A stretch of 64,000 bases of DNA from NCBI RefSeq assembly GCF_001586775.1, contig NZ_LQXS01000001.1:620001-684000 (forward strand). Reading direction: 5' to 3'. Position numbers and translations under genes: made by a program. This DNA comes from Sphingobacterium populi. GTDB lineage: Bacteria > Bacteroidota > Bacteroidia > Sphingobacteriales > Sphingobacteriaceae. The notes beneath the pieces were generated by a model. It searched no databases and had not been told where the DNA came from. It saw only the letters and a list, made by a program, of their open reading frames with translations. Below are positions 55,810 to 64,000 of the stretch, piece by piece (position 1 is the first letter of the stretch; every line of letters starts with the position of its first letter).

Positions 55810-56749
55810 CTTTTACTTCTTTTACGAAGTGTTGCGCATCTTTGGTAAGGATGAGATCGGCACGGTAACGTGTCGGTAGGATGTTTTCTTGCAGATTAGG
55901 TCTATTAATCTCATTCCATATTCCACTTGCCATCTTAAAGCTTTCTTCGGGCGACATGTCGGCGTATTTATGAAAATACGACTTATTGTCCTGAAACGCA
56001 GTAGCACGTAGCGATTCAAATCGATTGATATACCAACTCACTATATCTTCTTCAGCGGCATCTACGTAAATCGACAAATCAAAAAAGTCGGAAACGAATA
56101 CGCCATTCCCTGATTGCTTTTGGGAGTTTACTTGCAAGACATTTATGCCCTCCACAATCAAAATGTCAGGCTGTGCAATAGTTTGATATTCGTCAGGGAC
56201 AATATCGTACACCATGTGCGAGTACAAGGGCAATTTGTAGGTTCTATTTTCGGATTTCATTTCCGACAAGAAATTCAATAGCAGACGTGTGTCATAGCTT
56301 TCCGGGAATCCTTTGCGGTTAAGTATTCCTTTTGCGATTAATTCGGCATTAGGAAATAAGAAACCATCCGTAGTTACCAGATCTACTTTGGGCTTCTCTG
56401 GCAATAAGGATAATACTTTTTGCAATACTCGGGCAGTCGTGCTTTTGCCGACGGCAACCGAACCGGCTATACCGATAATGAACGGCAACCGTTTTTCCTC
56501 ACGATGAAAGTATTCATTGCTTGATGCATGCAGCGAACGATACTGTTGAATATGCAGTTCGATTAGGCTTGATAGCGGGAAGTAGATATCTTCAATCTCA
56601 GCAATATTTAGTGGCTCGCCCAGCGACCGGAGGTTGTCCAGATCGGCGGAAGTCATATTGTGTGAACGTTTGCCATTCAGTTTTTTCCACTCTTCTTTCG
56701 TGAAAGTACGAAATGGATTGGTAAAAGTTTGGTCTTGTATTGAAGACAT
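55796..56749 (-). CDS. coaA: Pantothenate kinase, type I
   Basis: CoaA phosphorylates pantothenate, the first step of coenzyme A synthesis. The 317 residues match the type I (PanK, prokaryotic) family. P-loop GIAGSVAVGKSTTARVLQ lies near residues 91-108, followed by the DLVTTDGFLFPN segment with the catalytic Asp. YSHMVYDIVPDEY and the IVEGINVLQV motif are also present. Its -7 element is 56771-56778 (minus strand). It overlaps the convergent channel gene by 14 bases and is followed by no close gene on its strand. Confidence 0.97.
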   Translation of the reverse strand: MSSIQDQTFTNPFRTFTKEEWKKLNGKRSHNMTSADLDNLRSLGEPLNIAEIEDIYFPLSSLIELHIQQYRSLHASSNEYFHREEKRLPFIIGIAGSVAVGKSTTARVLQKVLSLLPEKPKVDLVTTDGFLFPNAELIAKGILNRKGFPESYDTRLLLNFLSEMKSENRTYKLPLYSHMVYDIVPDEYQTIAQPDILIVEGINVLQVNSQKQSGNGVFVSDFFDLSIYVDAAEEDIVSWYINRFESLRATAFQDNKSYFHKYADMSPEESFKMASGIWNEINRPNLQENILPTRYRADLILTKDAQHFVKEVKVRRI

Positions 56750-56770
56750 GCTTTCTTAGTTTTGCTGGCA

Positions 56771-56778
56771 CAAATATA
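56771..56778 (-). promoter_or_regulatory. -7 element upstream of coaA
   Basis: TATATTTG on the minus strand is a perfect TAnnTTTG match, 21 bases before the coaA ATG. Confidence 0.55.
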
Positions 56779-56812
56779 AACCTATGAATTTATATTTTTC
56801 GTAGCATTTAAA

Positions 56813-57183
56813 TCAAATAGATGCTAATAAACCATCAAGAATTAGGCTACCCGTGGCAGGGTTGGTCGCTAATGGCACATTATATAGGTCACAAATTCTC
56901 ATAAGCATTTGAATATCAGGCTCGTGAGGGTGTTTGCCTAAAGGGTCACGAAAGAAAATAATTCCATCAACTTTTCCTTCGGCAGCTAGTGCTGCTATTT
57001 GTGCATCGCCACCTTTTGGACCGCTGAGTTTTAATTCGACTTCCAGTCCGGTCTGTTTCACATACGTACCAGTGGTACCGGTAGCCACTATATGCGCTTT
57101 GGATAATGAATTTTTATGATCTTTTACAAATGCTACCATTTCGGCTTTCTTGCATCGTGTGCTACCAGCGCTATTGTCTTCAT
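56813..57183 (-). pseudogene. mgsA: Methylglyoxal synthase, interrupted by one missing base
   Basis: MgsA converts dihydroxyacetone phosphate to methylglyoxal, a bypass of lower glycolysis when phosphate is low. From the ATG at 57183 the text reads MKTIALVAHDARK and stops after three more residues (KPKW). In the +1 position from 57139 the text continues EMVAFVKDHKNSLSKAHIVA and on to the end. Adding one G near 57145 (AAGGCC for AAGCC) gives ARKAEMVAF and a continuous 123-residue protein. The GTTGTYV motif, SGPKGGDAQ with the catalytic Asp and HPHEPD are intact. Only the frame is broken. Alternatively the ATG at 57139 could start a shortened protein that lacks the first strand. Confidence 0.88.
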
Positions 57184-57280
57184 TCTTATTGGGTATGATC
57201 GGTTTTTATGATTTAAAGATGTATTTTGGTGCTATGCACACATATTTCTATAACATTACAAGTTACAATTTCTAGTGTGC

Positions 57281-58510
57281 TTATGCAAAAAACAAATAGG
57301 AAACAATAATGGCTGCGACAACTCCTACAAGCTCAGCAAGTAATGCGCAAGGTAAAGCATGACGCGTATTTTTGATGGCTACCGAACCAAAATAAACAGC
57401 CAGTACATAAAAGGTTGTTTCTGTAGAACCTTGTATAACGCAAGCTACACGAGCTGCAAAATCATCTGCACCTTTGGTCGCCATCAACTCAACCATTAAA
57501 CCGCGAGCACCAGAGCCGCTAAGTGGTTTCATAAATGCAACTGGTAGTGCGTCTACAAAACCTGTATCGATACCCGTACTGGATAGCAAAAATGTAATAC
57601 CGCCAACTAAATAATCCATGGTGCCTGACGCACGGAAAACTGCTATACCCACCAATATAGCTACGAGATAAGGAATAATCTTCACGGCTACGTCAAATCC
57701 CTCTTTTGCTCCTTCAATAAATGCATCATATACATTAATCCTTCTAAATAGTGCTAGCGCAATAAAAGAGACAAATATTGAAAAAAGTGTCACATTTCCG
57801 ACCACACGCGATAATACGCCGATCTGCTCTTGGCTCAAAGTATTGAAATAATAAAGTGTTCCAAAAACCAACAAGGACAAACCTCCAAGATAAGCAAGTA
57901 TGGTTCTATTAAATAGGTTGATGCGTTGGTATATCGCAACGAGAATAAGTGCTGCTAGCGTAGAGAAAAAAGTAGCTATTAATATGGGTAGAAAAATATC
58001 TGAAGGTTGTGCGGCTCCTGCCTCTTGCCGATAAGCCATAATGGAAATTGGCAAGAGGGTAAGGCTAGACGCGTTGAGCACAATGAACATTATTTGCGCG
58101 TTGGAGGCCGTTTCCTTTTGCGGATTCAACTCTTGTAGTTCTTTCATCGCTTTTAATCCTAGCGGCGTTGCTGCATTATCAAGCCCCAAAGCATTTGCGG
58201 AAAAATTCATCAGCATAGATCCCAATGCTGGGTGATTTTTAGGTATCTCAGGGAAAAGTTTATGAAAAAAAGGTCCAACAATACGGGCGAAAATATTAAT
58301 CATACCACCACGCTCTCCAATTTTCATGATACCTAAAGCGAAAGTCATCATACCAACTAAGCCTAAACTTATAGTGGCACCATTAGCTGCACTTTCGAAA
58401 AGAGCGTTGACTATATGCTGGAAAACTTCGGTATCACCTCCAATCAACTTTATCAGTGCTACAACAAAGGTGATCAGGAAAAATGATACCCAAACATAAT
58501 TAAGCGCCAT
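57281..58510 (-). CDS. SpmA/SpmB-type nucleoside-recognition membrane protein
   Basis: This 409-residue polytopic membrane protein begins MALNYVWVSFFLITFVVALI. It has about ten hydrophobic segments. It joins an SpmA-like half (EIPKNHPALGSMLMNFSANA and then LGLDNAATPLG, a Gate-domain motif) and an SpmB-like half (ALPVAFMKPLSGSGARGLMV). Spore-maturation homologues occur in non-sporulating bacteria, where their job is not known; transport of a small molecule is inferred. A start ten codons upstream is also open, but the hydrophobic segment fits better from 58510. Confidence 0.85.
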   Translation of the reverse strand: MALNYVWVSFFLITFVVALIKLIGGDTEVFQHIVNALFESAANGATISLGLVGMMTFALGIMKIGERGGMINIFARIVGPFFHKLFPEIPKNHPALGSMLMNFSANALGLDNAATPLGLKAMKELQELNPQKETASNAQIMFIVLNASSLTLLPISIMAYRQEAGAAQPSDIFLPILIATFFSTLAALILVAIYQRINLFNRTILAYLGGLSLLVFGTLYYFNTLSQEQIGVLSRVVGNVTLFSIFVSFIALALFRRINVYDAFIEGAKEGFDVAVKIIPYLVAILVGIAVFRASGTMDYLVGGITFLLSSTGIDTGFVDALPVAFMKPLSGSGARGLMVELMATKGADDFAARVACVIQGSTETTFYVLAVYFGSVAIKNTRHALPCALLAELVGVVAAIIVSYLFFA

Positions 58511-58661
58511 ATTTACGTGTATTGTGTCGTAAATGTACACATTTTACCTAAAAAGTACGTATCGAAGCCCATCTTGCAAGAGTCATACGATAGGGTAAAG
58601 TGATGAGAAAATTTTAAAATTCAAATGGATCAAAAAGTTAGGCAGCTACTCGGGATGGTGT

Positions 58662-59033
58662 TTACAGGCGTTTCATGTGCAGCGTTACGTTACCTTCTGA
58701 CAAAGCTAAATCTGTTGCGTCGACTTTATATTGAAAACCAAAGCGCCTATAGTCCTCATCATCCCGCCGCCTAAAACTAATATGTACCGAATCCCTACTG
58801 ATTTCATAAAATCCTGAGCCGTCCGCTGTGGAAAAGAAAGATTTATCTGCGCGAAATTCAAAGTATTCCTCCCTAGTGTATAACGTATCGATACTCGTAT
58901 TGCCTGTAGCAGATCGTCGCTCTTCTGAAAACACAAACCATTGCCCATGAATAGCATCAAGGTTGAAATCAGGTTCTTTCTCGCAGGAGGATAATAGAAT
59001 GGCTAAAAATAGTAGAACTACAATGTTTTTCAT
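58662..59033 (-). CDS. Lipocalin-like lipoprotein
   Basis: This small 123-residue protein has a lipoprotein signal MKNIVVLLFLAILLSSC with Cys17. The mature part starts IHGQWFVFSEERR and has alternating strands (YFEFRADKSFFST, GFYEISRDSVHISF), as in lipocalin-like extracellular domains of Bacteroidota. The ligand is unknown. It is about 150 bases upstream of the SpmA/SpmB-like gene on the same strand. A TGCTTTTG near-match to TAnnTTTG lies 15 bases upstream of its ATG. Confidence 0.75.
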   Translation of the reverse strand: MKNIVVLLFLAILLSSCEKEPDFNLDAIHGQWFVFSEERRSATGNTSIDTLYTREEYFEFRADKSFFSTADGSGFYEISRDSVHISFRRRDDEDYRRFGFQYKVDATDLALSEGNVTLHMKRL

Positions 59034-59132
59034 GGTTTTGTACAGTGCAAAAGCAGTGCCTTAAGATTGGATTCGGTGTTAACTTTGCATTTTTTGGTCC
59101 GTAAGAATATAGATTGGACGATTTCACAAACA

Positions 59133-59160
59133 TAAAACACCGCCCAAAAGCGGTGTTTTA
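59133..59160 (-). terminator. Terminator after the A-type Fe-S carrier gene
   Basis: TAAAACACCGC (59133-59143) and GCGGTGTTTTA (59150-59160) form an 11-bp stem with a 6-base loop. It lies 97 bases past the stop of the minus-strand gene; the run after it is a weak TTTTA. Confidence 0.75.
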
Positions 59161-59256
59161 TTGGAAGGATTTACCAATGACTTACGATATTTTAAATAAT
59201 GTCAAGTAAGTCATAGAAAATTGAATAATTGTAAATCCAACATACTTATTGATTTA

Positions 59257-59583
59257 TTAAACAGAAAAACTCTCTCCGCAGGCACACGTACGGGAAGCAT
59301 TTGGGTTGTGGAATTCAAAACCTTTACCGCCTAATCCATCTGTGTAGTCCAACTCAGTACCAGCTAAATAAAGATAAGACTTGATATCCAGACAGATCTT
59401 CACACCATTATCCTCAAAAAACTGATCGCCCTTCTTTTCCTCGTTGTCAAAATTTAATTTGTAGGATAATCCTGAGCAACCACCGCTTTCCACGGCAACG
59501 CGTACGAAATAAGAATCGTTATACTGTTCATCTCTCAAAATTTCTTCAATACGCGCTTTCGCTTTCTCTGTAACGGTCACCAT
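59257..59583 (-). CDS. A-type iron-sulfur cluster carrier (IscA/ErpA/SufA family)
   Basis: A 108-residue HesB-like protein that carries Fe-S clusters to client enzymes. The three cysteines expected for the family are present: Cys35 in SGGCSGLSY and the CAC pair in SRTCACGESF near the C-terminus. SufA, IscA and ErpA cannot be told apart by sequence alone. No suf or isc genes are nearby, so it is probably a lone ErpA/IscA-like carrier. A TAATTTG element with one base missing lies upstream. Confidence 0.92.
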   Translation of the reverse strand: MVTVTEKAKARIEEILRDEQYNDSYFVRVAVESGGCSGLSYKLNFDNEEKKGDQFFEDNGVKICLDIKSYLYLAGTELDYTDGLGGKGFEFHNPNASRTCACGESFSV

Positions 59584-59847
59584 AGCATGCCTTTTTTAGT
59601 ATATATACAAATTACCGTATTTTTCAAAAAAAAAGCAATGCCTTCGAGTAGCAATAATGTCATTTCTGTTTCAGATATGAAAATATGCCACTCGAAATAA
59701 TATTATTACGCTGAGTTAGACCTAATTATTGTAATAATTGCAACACATTCACCCGAATTAACGTTTTTTAATAGAAAAAATGTTCTGATTTTGTTAATTT
59801 GTTTTCACAAAATAATTAAAGGATTTAGTAATTTAATCGAGATAGAT

Positions 59848-60114
59848 ATGACAACAGTTTTGATTGAGAAAGAGGAAATTGAACAATACAAATTTGTACC
59901 TGCCGCAGTAGATCGGACTAAAGAGTTTGCCTCAAAATTATCAGATGCATTACGTTTGGGTAACGAATTTAAATCAAAGACGACCATGACATTTATGACA
60001 GAGGATGGCCCAAAACGTGTAGAAACTACTGTTTGGTCACTAACTGAGAAATATATCGTGCTTAAAGCTAGCGTATTGATTCCTATGCGTTCCCTAATCG
60101 ATATTAGCTACTAA
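59848..60114 (+). CDS. Conserved small protein of unknown function
   Basis: This 88-residue protein starts MTTVLIEKEEIEQYKFVPAA. It contains one helical region (DRTKEFASKLSDALRLGNEF) and then strands (TMTFMTEDGPKRVETTVWSL) up to RSLIDISY. It has no signal peptide, cysteines or known motif. The even composition suggests a folded cytoplasmic protein of the Sphingobacteria. I do not assign a function. It is 41 bases upstream of the M28 peptidase, so the two may be co-transcribed. Codons upstream of 59848 have no protein-like pattern. Confidence 0.65.
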   Translation: MTTVLIEKEEIEQYKFVPAAVDRTKEFASKLSDALRLGNEFKSKTTMTFMTEDGPKRVETTVWSLTEKYIVLKASVLIPMRSLIDISY

Positions 60115-60155
60115 AAATGATATTATAAATACAACTACCTGAGATTTATTCTAAC

Positions 60156-61538
60156 ATGCACAAAATATTTGCAGCCCTAGTTACCTTCGGGCTTACGTCT
60201 GTCGCTTTTGCACAAGCAGACAGTACCATGATGCGCGAAATCTATCGACAATCGCTCACCAAAGGTCAAGCATACGACGATTTGCGTTATTTGACCAAAG
60301 AAATCGGGCACCGGATTGCTGGTTCGGAGCGAGCAAATAAGGCCGTAAAGTGGTCGGAATCCCTTATGAAAACTTTGCCATTCGACAAAGTATATTTACA
60401 AGATGTCACCGTGCCTTATTGGGATCGAGGCACACCAGAGGTAGCCGTCATTATAGATAATAATGATACTTTGCAGGTTTTGGCTTTGGGTGGTTCAGTA
60501 GCAACACCGAGCGGTGGAATAGAAGCGGAGGTATTAGAGATTGAATATTTATCTGAGTTGCAAAACCACGGTGACGCGGTGCACGGCAAAATTGTGTTCG
60601 TTAATAAGCCTTGGGATGAGTCTTTGGTAGAGACTGGCATGGCTTACGGCCTCAATACATCACAGCGTAGTCGTGGGCCAGCAGCGGTCGCCAAGTTTGG
60701 CGGCGTAGCCTATTTGTTTCGTTCGTTGTCTTCCTCCACGAGAGATGATTTTCCGCATACTGGTGGCACAAGATATGTAGAAGGAATTGATAGCATTCCA
60801 GCAATGGCCATCTCGGTTGTTAGTGCTGAACGCCTGCATACTGCGTTGCAAGAGAATCCGAAAGCGAAAATATATCTGGAGCAACATTCGGGCTGGAAAG
60901 GCGCCGTACAAACACACAATGTAATCGCCGAGTGGCGAGGTACTGAGAAACCTGATGAAATCATCACCATTGGCGGACATATCGACTCATGGGATGTCGG
61001 CGAAGGCGCACATGATAATGGCACTGGCACCATGGGTACATTAGATGCTATACGCACGTTGATGAAATTGGGTTACAAACCTAGGCATACAATACGTTTA
61101 GTATTTTACATGAATGAGGAAAATGGTGTACATGGTGCGACCAGATATGGCGAGTTAGCGGCCGAAAACCAAGAAAAAATAGTTGCCGCTATTGAGAGCG
61201 ATGCAGGAGGATTTGCGCCAAGGGGATTCGATATCAAAGCATCTCGCAACTCCGTAAACTGGATTCAGTCGAAGTGGAAGCCATTATTTGAACAACAATA
61301 TTGGGTTTCGCGTTTTTTGCAAGGTAGTCCTGGAGTAGATTCGGGTATATGGGCCGCGCAATTCCCTAATACCGTCATGTTTAACTTTCGTCCAGATCCG
61401 CACCGTTATTTTGATTTGCATCATACCGACAAAGATGTCTTCGAAGCTGTGGATCGACGCGAGCTACAGTCCGGAGTGGCGGCAATTGCATCATTATTAT
61501 ATCTAATAGATACACAAATAGATCAGTTACCAAATTAA
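60156..61538 (+). CDS. M28 family zinc peptidase (aminopeptidase/glutamate-carboxypeptidase-like)
   Basis: An exported 460-residue metallopeptidase. Signal peptide MHKIFAALVTFGLTSVAFA is cleaved after AFA. A PA-like inserted domain lies within about residues 110-260. Zinc-site motifs are GGHIDSWDVGEGAHDNGTGT (His and Asp), MNEENGVHGA (Glu pair), ESDAGGFAPRG (Asp) and LHHTDKDVFEAV (His). Related enzymes are plasma glutamate carboxypeptidase and M28 aminopeptidases; substrate choice is not clear. It is followed 22 bases later by the quinone oxidoreductase. Confidence 0.92.
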   Translation: MHKIFAALVTFGLTSVAFAQADSTMMREIYRQSLTKGQAYDDLRYLTKEIGHRIAGSERANKAVKWSESLMKTLPFDKVYLQDVTVPYWDRGTPEVAVIIDNNDTLQVLALGGSVATPSGGIEAEVLEIEYLSELQNHGDAVHGKIVFVNKPWDESLVETGMAYGLNTSQRSRGPAAVAKFGGVAYLFRSLSSSTRDDFPHTGGTRYVEGIDSIPAMAISVVSAERLHTALQENPKAKIYLEQHSGWKGAVQTHNVIAEWRGTEKPDEIITIGGHIDSWDVGEGAHDNGTGTMGTLDAIRTLMKLGYKPRHTIRLVFYMNEENGVHGATRYGELAAENQEKIVAAIESDAGGFAPRGFDIKASRNSVNWIQSKWKPLFEQQYWVSRFLQGSPGVDSGIWAAQFPNTVMFNFRPDPHRYFDLHHTDKDVFEAVDRRELQSGVAAIASLLYLIDTQIDQLPN

Positions 61539-61560
61539 ATTGATTGCGATGCTGGAACTC

Positions 61561-62535
61561 ATGAAAGCGATTAAAGTTGATTATTCTGGCGATTCAGCAC
61601 AAATGAGTTGGGGCAATGTCCCATATCCACATCCAACTGCCGACGGGCAAGTGCTGATTCGGGTCAAAGCAGCGGGCGTCAATCGTCCGGATATTTTGCA
61701 GCGTGATCGGCAATACGCTCCTCCAGCAGACGCAACATCCATTTTAGGTCTTGAAGTAGCAGGCATTGTCGAGCAAGTATTTGGCGAAAGTCGATGGCGG
61801 CCAGGCGATGAAGTTTGCGCGTTGACACATGGAGGTGGCTACGCCGAATACGTGTGGGTAGATCATCGACATTGTTTGCCAAAACCCGAAGGTTGGTCTT
61901 TCGTTGAAGCAGCTTCGCTGCCGGAAACCTATTTTACGGTCTGGTTCAATGTATTTATGCAAGGCGAACTTGGACGCAATAGTAAAGAAACGCTACTAGT
62001 ACACGCAGGAGCTAGCGGCATTGGAGTGGCAGCTATACAAATAGCAAAAGCACTTGGCCATCGCGTTATTATAACTGCGCGCAAAGAGAATCAATTAAAA
62101 GTTTGTCAAGATATCGGTGCCGACGCTGCCATTCTACTGGATGAAGAATGGACTAAACAAGTACAATCGCTACGCGGATCGGTAGATGTGATTTTGGACA
62201 TGTTGGGAGAAAGTACGCTGTTAGGAAATATCAAAGTACTTGGAAAGGCAGGGCGATTAGTATGGATTGCCTTTTTAACTGGTACAAAAGTCGTGTTGCC
62301 GATTCCACATATCATGGAGAAACAAATTCGGTTAACGGGTAGTTTTCTACGTCCACAATCCTTTGATGTGAAAGCTAATATTGCTTCTGGCTTGCTTGAA
62401 CACGTCTGGCCAAAGATTTCGCAAGGCAAGATCAAACCCATCATTGAAAAAACATTTTCTATTCAAGATGTTCATCAAGCCCATGCTTGGCTAGAAAAAG
62501 GTGGGCATGTCGGTAAGATAGTGCTCACGCTATGA
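61561..62535 (+). CDS. NAD(P)H:quinone oxidoreductase / zinc-independent alcohol dehydrogenase family
   Basis: This 324-residue medium-chain dehydrogenase lacks the zinc ligands of alcohol dehydrogenases and resembles TP53I3/PIG3-type quinone oxidoreductases. It has an N-terminal GroES-like domain (about 1-130: VLIRVKAAGVNRPDILQRD, LGLEVAGIVEQVFGE) and a Rossmann domain with GASGIGVAAIQIAKALG. Start codons at 61549 and 61561 are both open; the second matches the family N-terminus. It probably reduces quinones or enones with NADPH. Co-transcription with the M28 peptidase is likely. Confidence 0.88.
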   Translation: MKAIKVDYSGDSAQMSWGNVPYPHPTADGQVLIRVKAAGVNRPDILQRDRQYAPPADATSILGLEVAGIVEQVFGESRWRPGDEVCALTHGGGYAEYVWVDHRHCLPKPEGWSFVEAASLPETYFTVWFNVFMQGELGRNSKETLLVHAGASGIGVAAIQIAKALGHRVIITARKENQLKVCQDIGADAAILLDEEWTKQVQSLRGSVDVILDMLGESTLLGNIKVLGKAGRLVWIAFLTGTKVVLPIPHIMEKQIRLTGSFLRPQSFDVKANIASGLLEHVWPKISQGKIKPIIEKTFSIQDVHQAHAWLEKGGHVGKIVLTL

Positions 62536-62609
62536 AAAGTCCGCTGCAGCTCTACGCATGTATAGTGCTCTAGACCTAAAATAGGTTCAAATTTGATTTT
62601 TTACGGAGC

Positions 62610-62933
62610 CTACTGATTATCATCGCGATCGCAATTTGCACCGCATACGCTAAAGTTGTTGTACTCATCATAGGCTGCGCCTAACTTGCCCATGATGGTA
62701 ATAATGCGATCAATTCGGACAGCAGTGCCATTATCCATTGTTACAAAAAGGCCAGATCCTGAGTCACCCGTCAATGTCATTGCTTGACCAACCGACTCTT
62801 CTAGCTTATTTTGCGCATCAAAATAGAACACCTTACCATGTGCCTTGTCCGCTATCAATGTCTCAATGATCTCTTTGTATTCCCAAGCTACGGGAAGATA
62901 AGAAAGGTTGTATGCTTGTTGCTGCTTCTCCAT
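62610..62933 (-). CDS. Small protein of unknown function
   Basis: A 107-residue protein beginning MEKQQQAYNLSYLPVAWEYK. It has an N-terminal helical segment and a strand-rich middle (DSGSGLFVTMDNGTAVRIDR). The C-terminus is Cys-containing: NFSVCGANCDRDDNQ. I do not recognise a family. It is likely cytoplasmic, with no signal peptide. A start 42 bases upstream is also open. It is divergent from the VWA gene with 148 bases between the starts. A GAACTTTG near-match to the -7 element lies upstream. Confidence 0.6.
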   Translation of the reverse strand: MEKQQQAYNLSYLPVAWEYKEIIETLIADKAHGKVFYFDAQNKLEESVGQAMTLTGDSGSGLFVTMDNGTAVRIDRIITIMGKLGAAYDEYNNFSVCGANCDRDDNQ

Positions 62934-63081
62934 TCGTGTATCTCTGGGTAATGAACTTCTGATTTGATAAGACAAAGTTCGTCAATATAAGTTTTGAATA
63001 CGACCGTAACCTTCTCATGCCAACGTCATATTGTCTCGACCGTGTAGAAGAATACCAAAAATTATGTCGTAAATTTAAATC

Positions 63082-64000
63082 ATGAGCAAGGGGAAAAGAA
63101 ATACAGGATTTGTTTTCAAGCAGTACGAGGCTCCATTTCAGTCACCTTTCGACAAGCTTTTCGACATCTTCAAAGAGCTAATCACGCACACTTCTGGAGA
63201 TTTTGACGAAGCAATAGATTGGTTGCGGCAGCTAGATAAGGAATTCCACCTTACTACGCCCGAATATACCGTTGATGATTTTATAGAAGACCTCAAGAAT
63301 AAGGGCTACATTCAGGAGCGGGCGGATTTTGGTGGCAGCGGAGTTGGACTAACCTCCAAATTAGAGAAAGCGCTACGGCAAAATGCATTGGAGCAGATTT
63401 TTGGAAAGATGCGCAAAGGTATTTCTGGAAATCATAAAACGAAATACAGCGGGCAAAGTGACGAAAGTACGGGCGATTTGAGAAGTTATCAATATGGTGA
63501 CAATCTCGACAAAATTTCCATGACCGAAAGCCTAAAGAATGCACAGGTTAATCATGGAATTGGTGAATTTAGCCTGTCGGAGAACGATTTAGTCGTAGAA
63601 GATACCCAATTCAAATCGCAGATGAGTACGGTGTTGATGATCGATATCAGTCATAGTATGATTTTGTACGGTGAAGATCGTATTACTCCGGCCAAAAAAG
63701 TAGCGATGGCGTTATCCGAATTGATCTTGACGCGCTATCCTAAAGATTCGTTGGATGTTATCGTGTTTGGAAATGATGCATGGCCCATAGCAATCAAGGA
63801 TCTGCCGTACTTGCAAGTGGGACCATACCATACGAATACCGTTGCAGGTGTACAACTGGCTTTGGATATCTTACGGCGAAAACGCCATGCAAACAAGCAA
63901 ATTTTTATGATTACCGACGGTAAGCCAAGTTGCTTGAATATGCCAGACGGCACGTATTACAAAAATCCAATGGGTTTAGACCCGTTAATTACTAATAAAT
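63082..64000 (+). CDS. VWA-domain protein, N-terminal part (partial)
   Basis: This open frame begins at the ATG at 63082 and runs off the right edge without a stop; 306 codons are visible. The first half is helical and charged. The second half is a von Willebrand factor A domain with MIDAS motif DISHSM, LILTRYPKDSLDVIVFG and ITDGKPSC segments, typical of CoxE-like or BatA-type proteins. It has no signal peptide. MIDAS proteins of this type often act with an AAA+ MoxR ATPase, which could be encoded beyond the window. TAAATTTA, one mismatch from a -7 element, ends four bases before the ATG. Confidence 0.85.
   Translation, partial: MSKGKRNTGFVFKQYEAPFQSPFDKLFDIFKELITHTSGDFDEAIDWLRQLDKEFHLTTPEYTVDDFIEDLKNKGYIQERADFGGSGVGLTSKLEKALRQNALEQIFGKMRKGISGNHKTKYSGQSDESTGDLRSYQYGDNLDKISMTESLKNAQVNHGIGEFSLSENDLVVEDTQFKSQMSTVLMIDISHSMILYGEDRITPAKKVAMALSELILTRYPKDSLDVIVFGNDAWPIAIKDLPYLQVGPYHTNTVAGVQLALDILRRKRHANKQIFMITDGKPSCLNMPDGTYYKNPMGLDPLITNK

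Noticed and set aside
59080..59087. A perfect TAACTTTG on the plus strand
   Set aside because: The nearest plus-strand gene starts 760 bases away beyond a minus-strand gene, so this is a chance match.
1..64000. tRNA, rRNA, CRISPR arrays, insertion sequences or prophage genes
   Set aside because: I looked for cloverleaf-like segments, direct-repeat arrays, transposases and phage structural genes and saw none.

Overview
The window is a chromosomal segment from a member of the Bacteroidota, most likely the Sphingobacteriaceae (Sphingobacterium/Pedobacter-like). The evidence is the gene content: TonB-dependent and carboxypeptidase-regulatory-domain outer-membrane proteins, a DUF5686 protein, a BamA-like barrel, a phosphate-type porin, a DPP-IV-like S9 peptidase, M3 and M28 peptidases, and CheB/CheR with no flagellar genes. 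Shine-Dalgarno sequences are weak. The Bacteroidota promoter element TAnnTTTG recurs just upstream of many starts. I found no rRNA, tRNA, CRISPR array, prophage or insertion sequence; this is mostly core chromosome.

Layout. 1-5.2 kb: start of an M3 oligopeptidase (-), lepA, folD, two small envelope/unknown genes, a small Cys-containing protein and ferritin. 5.3-9.7 kb: a large outer-membrane protein, a decayed remnant of a metallophosphoesterase gene, a divergent GIY-YIG-like small protein and an XRE/S24 regulator. 10-17.2 kb: glycogen/alpha-glucan cluster (GH31 glucosidase, glgB, glgA, glgC). 17.2-27.5 kb: HAD phosphatase, METTL25-like methyltransferase, TonB receptor, BamA-like protein, PLP deaminase, rluD, aminotransferase IV, glycosyltransferase and FKBP isomerase. 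27.5-34.4 kb: deoxynucleoside kinase, trpS, DUF5686 protein, a lipoprotein, a porin and an acidic protein. 34.7-42.7 kb: a signalling island of a REC-PAS-kinase, a CHASE3-HAMP-GAF-kinase-REC3 hybrid, a receiver, CheR, CheB, another receiver and a LuxR-type regulator. 42.7-50.4 kb: a sigma-region-4-like protein, the methylcitrate genes prpB-prpC-prpD, and a convergent acyl-CoA dehydrogenase/hydroxyacyl-CoA dehydrogenase pair. 50.6-64 kb: exonuclease-GIY-YIG protein, S9 peptidase, MscS channel, coaA, mgsA, a SpmA/SpmB-type membrane protein, a lipoprotein, an A-type Fe-S carrier, an M28 peptidase, a quinone oxidoreductase, a small protein and the start of a VWA protein.

Four genes (glgB, the hybrid kinase, prpC and mgsA) are each interrupted by exactly one missing base. 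Restoring it gives an intact full-length product in every case. This looks more like systematic assembly deletions than real decay, but it must be checked in reads. The metallophosphoesterase remnant at 8.2-8.4 kb is different: two stops, a frame change and no other part of the gene recognisable.

The less expected signals are regulatory. Two divergent gene pairs (17.3-19.3 kb and 22.8-24.8 kb) have TAnnTTTG elements ending 3-6 bases before all four start codons, which predicts leaderless mRNAs. A 16-bp hairpin covers the start codon of the lipoprotein after folD. A 22-bp terminator-like hairpin is built into the last codons of the hydroxyacyl-CoA dehydrogenase gene. Several perfect dyads lie upstream of prpB and across the promoter of the exonuclease-GIY-YIG gene.
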